Source: Dehalococcoidia bacterium (lineage in GTDB: Bacteria; Chloroflexota; Dehalococcoidia; UBA3495). Taken from it: a stretch of 41,723 bases of DNA. Location of the stretch: positions 1 through 41,723 of the forward strand of contig JASMCQ010000074.1 of the NCBI GenBank assembly GCA_030753265.1. The letters run 5' to 3'. The notes below the pieces were generated by a model, which did not search any database, was not told the DNA's origin, and saw only the letters and a program-made list of their open reading frames with translations. Each line of letters opens with the position of its first letter. Within the stretch, counting starts at the first letter, position 1. Positions 40,352 through 41,723 of the stretch are shown here, piece by piece. The translations under genes were made by a program, and so were the position numbers.

Positions 40352-41500
40352 ATGCAGGTCGACCTTGGGGAGTCAGAACGAGCCTTTCAGGCGGCCTTGC
40401 GCCGGTTCGCCCGCGAGGAAGTGGGCCCGCGCGCCAAGGCGTGGGACGAAGGCCAGGGAGTAGAGCCCGAGGTGTCGCGGGCTTATGCCGAGCTTGGCGT
40501 CCCCGGCCTGCGCATCCCGCAAGAGTACGGCGGCAGTCCGGCCTCCTTTGTGATGCTGGGCATAGCCATTGAAGAGACGGCCCGCGGCGACTACGGATTC
40601 GCCGAGAACGCGTCGAGGCCGGCGATATTCGGGGAGTTCTTCAACCTCGCCCGCCCGGAGTTGTGCCGGGAATGGCTGCCTCGCATAGCCTCTCTGGAGA
40701 GCATCGGGCTCTTCGCGCTGACCGAGCCCGGCGGCGGCTCCGACGCGGCCAACATCCGGACCCACGCGGTCCGGGACGGCGACGACTGGGTCCTCACCGG
40801 GGAGAAAGCGTCCATCAGCAACGCCGGCAACGCCGACGTGGGCCTGGTGTTCGCCCGGACCGGGGAGCCCGGGGCTCGGGGAATCAGCTGCTTTCTGGTG
40901 CCCATGGGTCTGCCGGGGGTGAGCCGCCAGGTCTATGATTCGCCGGGAGGCAGGCTCGTTCAGCGGGGGAGCGTCACCCTCGACCAGGTGCGGATCCCCG
41001 CCTACAATCTGGTGGGAGAGGAGAACCAGGGCTTCTACCAGGCGATGCGCTTCTTCGACTACAACCGGGCCATCGTGGCCCTTCAGTCGCTGGGAGCCGC
41101 CCAAGAGTGTATCGACGAGACCATCAACTACGTCAAGGGCCGGACCACCTTCGGGCGGCCGCTGGCCAAGTACGAGGGTGTCTCGTTTCAATTGGCGGAA
41201 TTCATTACCAGGACGGAGGCGGCGCGGCTTCTGTGTTATCAAGCCCTCTCCAAAAAGGACCGCGGGGAGCCTTGCGGCAAGGAAACCGCCATGGCCAAAT
41301 GGTTTGGCACATCGACGGCCTTCCAGGTTATCCACGGCTGTCTCCTGCTCCACGGTCACTATGGCTACAATAAAGACCTCCCTTTCGAGCGGCGTCTGCG
41401 CGACGTGATGGGGGCCGAGACCGCCGATGGCACCATCGAGATTATGAAGCTGATCATTGCCCGGGAGACTATCGGCCCGGAGGCGGTGCCCTACCGGTAG
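40352..41500 (+). CDS. Acyl-CoA dehydrogenase, AliB/BadJ-like
   Basis: This FAD enzyme of 382 residues desaturates an acyl-CoA. The family blocks are GLFALTEPGGGSDAANIRT (flavin and substrate loop), WVLTGEKASISNAGNAD, LVGEENQGFYQAMRFF and RTTFGRPLAKYEGVSF, and the C-terminal LHGHYGYNKDLPFERRLRD. In the place of the usual YEGT with its Glu base it reads ADGTIEIMKLIIAR, so Asp359 would be the base, as I recall for cyclohexanecarboxyl-CoA-type enzymes (GDGT). This and the BadI/BadH-like neighbours suggest cyclohexanecarboxyl-CoA as the substrate. It starts at ATG 40352 with GGGAG upstream. No electron-transfer flavoprotein genes are in view. Confidence 0.8.
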   Translation: MQVDLGESERAFQAALRRFAREEVGPRAKAWDEGQGVEPEVSRAYAELGVPGLRIPQEYGGSPASFVMLGIAIEETARGDYGFAENASRPAIFGEFFNLARPELCREWLPRIASLESIGLFALTEPGGGSDAANIRTHAVRDGDDWVLTGEKASISNAGNADVGLVFARTGEPGARGISCFLVPMGLPGVSRQVYDSPGGRLVQRGSVTLDQVRIPAYNLVGEENQGFYQAMRFFDYNRAIVALQSLGAAQECIDETINYVKGRTTFGRPLAKYEGVSFQLAEFITRTEAARLLCYQALSKKDRGEPCGKETAMAKWFGTSTAFQVIHGCLLLHGHYGYNKDLPFERRLRDVMGAETADGTIEIMKLIIARETIGPEAVPYR

Positions 41501-41596
41501 AGGATTTAGTTAGACCATTCACTTGCCGGCCCTCGAACAAGCTGCTAAACCTGGCAAGGGGGATCTAGTGGCCAGTCAACCTCGTTTTGGCAGGAT

Positions 41597-41662
41597 GTCA
41601 TTCAGAGGAGCGCAGCGACGAAGAATCTCAGCGTAACAACGAGATTCTTCGCTCTGAATGAC
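41597..41662. repeat. Long imperfect hairpin repeat
   Basis: GTCATTCAGAG (41597-41607), then CGAAGAATCTC, face GAGATTCTTCG and CTCTGAATGAC (41641-41662), with a small bulge in the left arm. GTCATTCxGAG-type arms also occur inside MITE-like copy B (GTCATTCCGAG), so the two families seem related. Confidence 0.6.
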
Positions 41663-41723
41663 AACTATCAGCATTAAGTTGACTGAGTACTAGTGCCGTT
41701 GATATTGAGGGCCGGAAACTCCC

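Noticed and set aside
1..41723. CRISPR array, rRNA, riboswitch or replication origin
   Set aside because: I saw no regularly spaced repeats, rRNA segments, known riboswitch cores or DnaA-box clusters; a covariance-model search would be needed to exclude riboswitches.

Overview
The window is GC-rich, densely coded bacterial chromosome. Several features point to a Chloroflexota-like bacterium (Dehalococcoidia or SAR202 type): a cofG-cofH-cofD-cofC block for coenzyme F420 next to a luciferase-like F420 enzyme, an archaeal-type fructose-bisphosphate aldolase/phosphatase, an aspartyl-tRNA synthetase of probable non-discriminating type, and many TTG/GTG starts. This placement is inference, since no rRNA is present. 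TGA is the normal stop codon for many genes here, so the one in-frame TGA described below is not explained by a different genetic code.

Layout: 1-308 is the end of an IS3-family element, inserted two bases after the stop of a tiny membrane-protein gene. tRNA-Leu(TAG) and tRNA-Lys(CTT) follow at 940-1132, then about 1.1 kb without genes that holds a REPIN-like inverted pair. At 2115-4148 a good promoter precedes two genes: a 374-residue cytoplasmic protein of unknown reaction, and a UGSC-type selenoprotein read through TGA at 3888-3890 (Sec-Gly-Ser-Cys). This pair is the most unusual system in the window. Next come a metallophosphoesterase, an asparaginase-like protein with two altered catalytic residues, an HpcH/HpaI aldolase, an MFS transporter, an alpha/beta hydrolase, gyrA and a PuuD-like amidotransferase.

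13.8-15.6 kb holds molybdenum-enzyme maturation genes: xdhC, broken by a one-base frameshift, and a MocA-like cytidylyltransferase. 16.2-21.2 kb holds an NmrA/NDUFA9-like epimerase, folC, fabF and ruvB. A lower-GC orphan gene flanked by C/G-run hairpins separates ruvB from the F420 block (22.4-26.7 kb). After that come an LLM-class oxidoreductase, fabI, a zinc-ribbon/TPR membrane protein, FBP aldolase/phosphatase with its own consensus promoter and terminator, aspS, a YyaL/DUF255 thioredoxin-domain protein divergent from a Nudix hydrolase, and a frameshifted NHL beta-propeller gene.

The right end (37.7-41.5 kb) carries a DsrE-like protein and three genes resembling badI, badH and aliB/badJ. 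These three could together oxidise cyclohexanecarboxyl-CoA and open its ring. Between genes lie several repeat families. They include three copies of a small MITE-like element with terminal inverted repeats close to GGCCTTGCCTCAAAA, nested palindromes, and unusual short tandem duplications placed in the leaders of genes.
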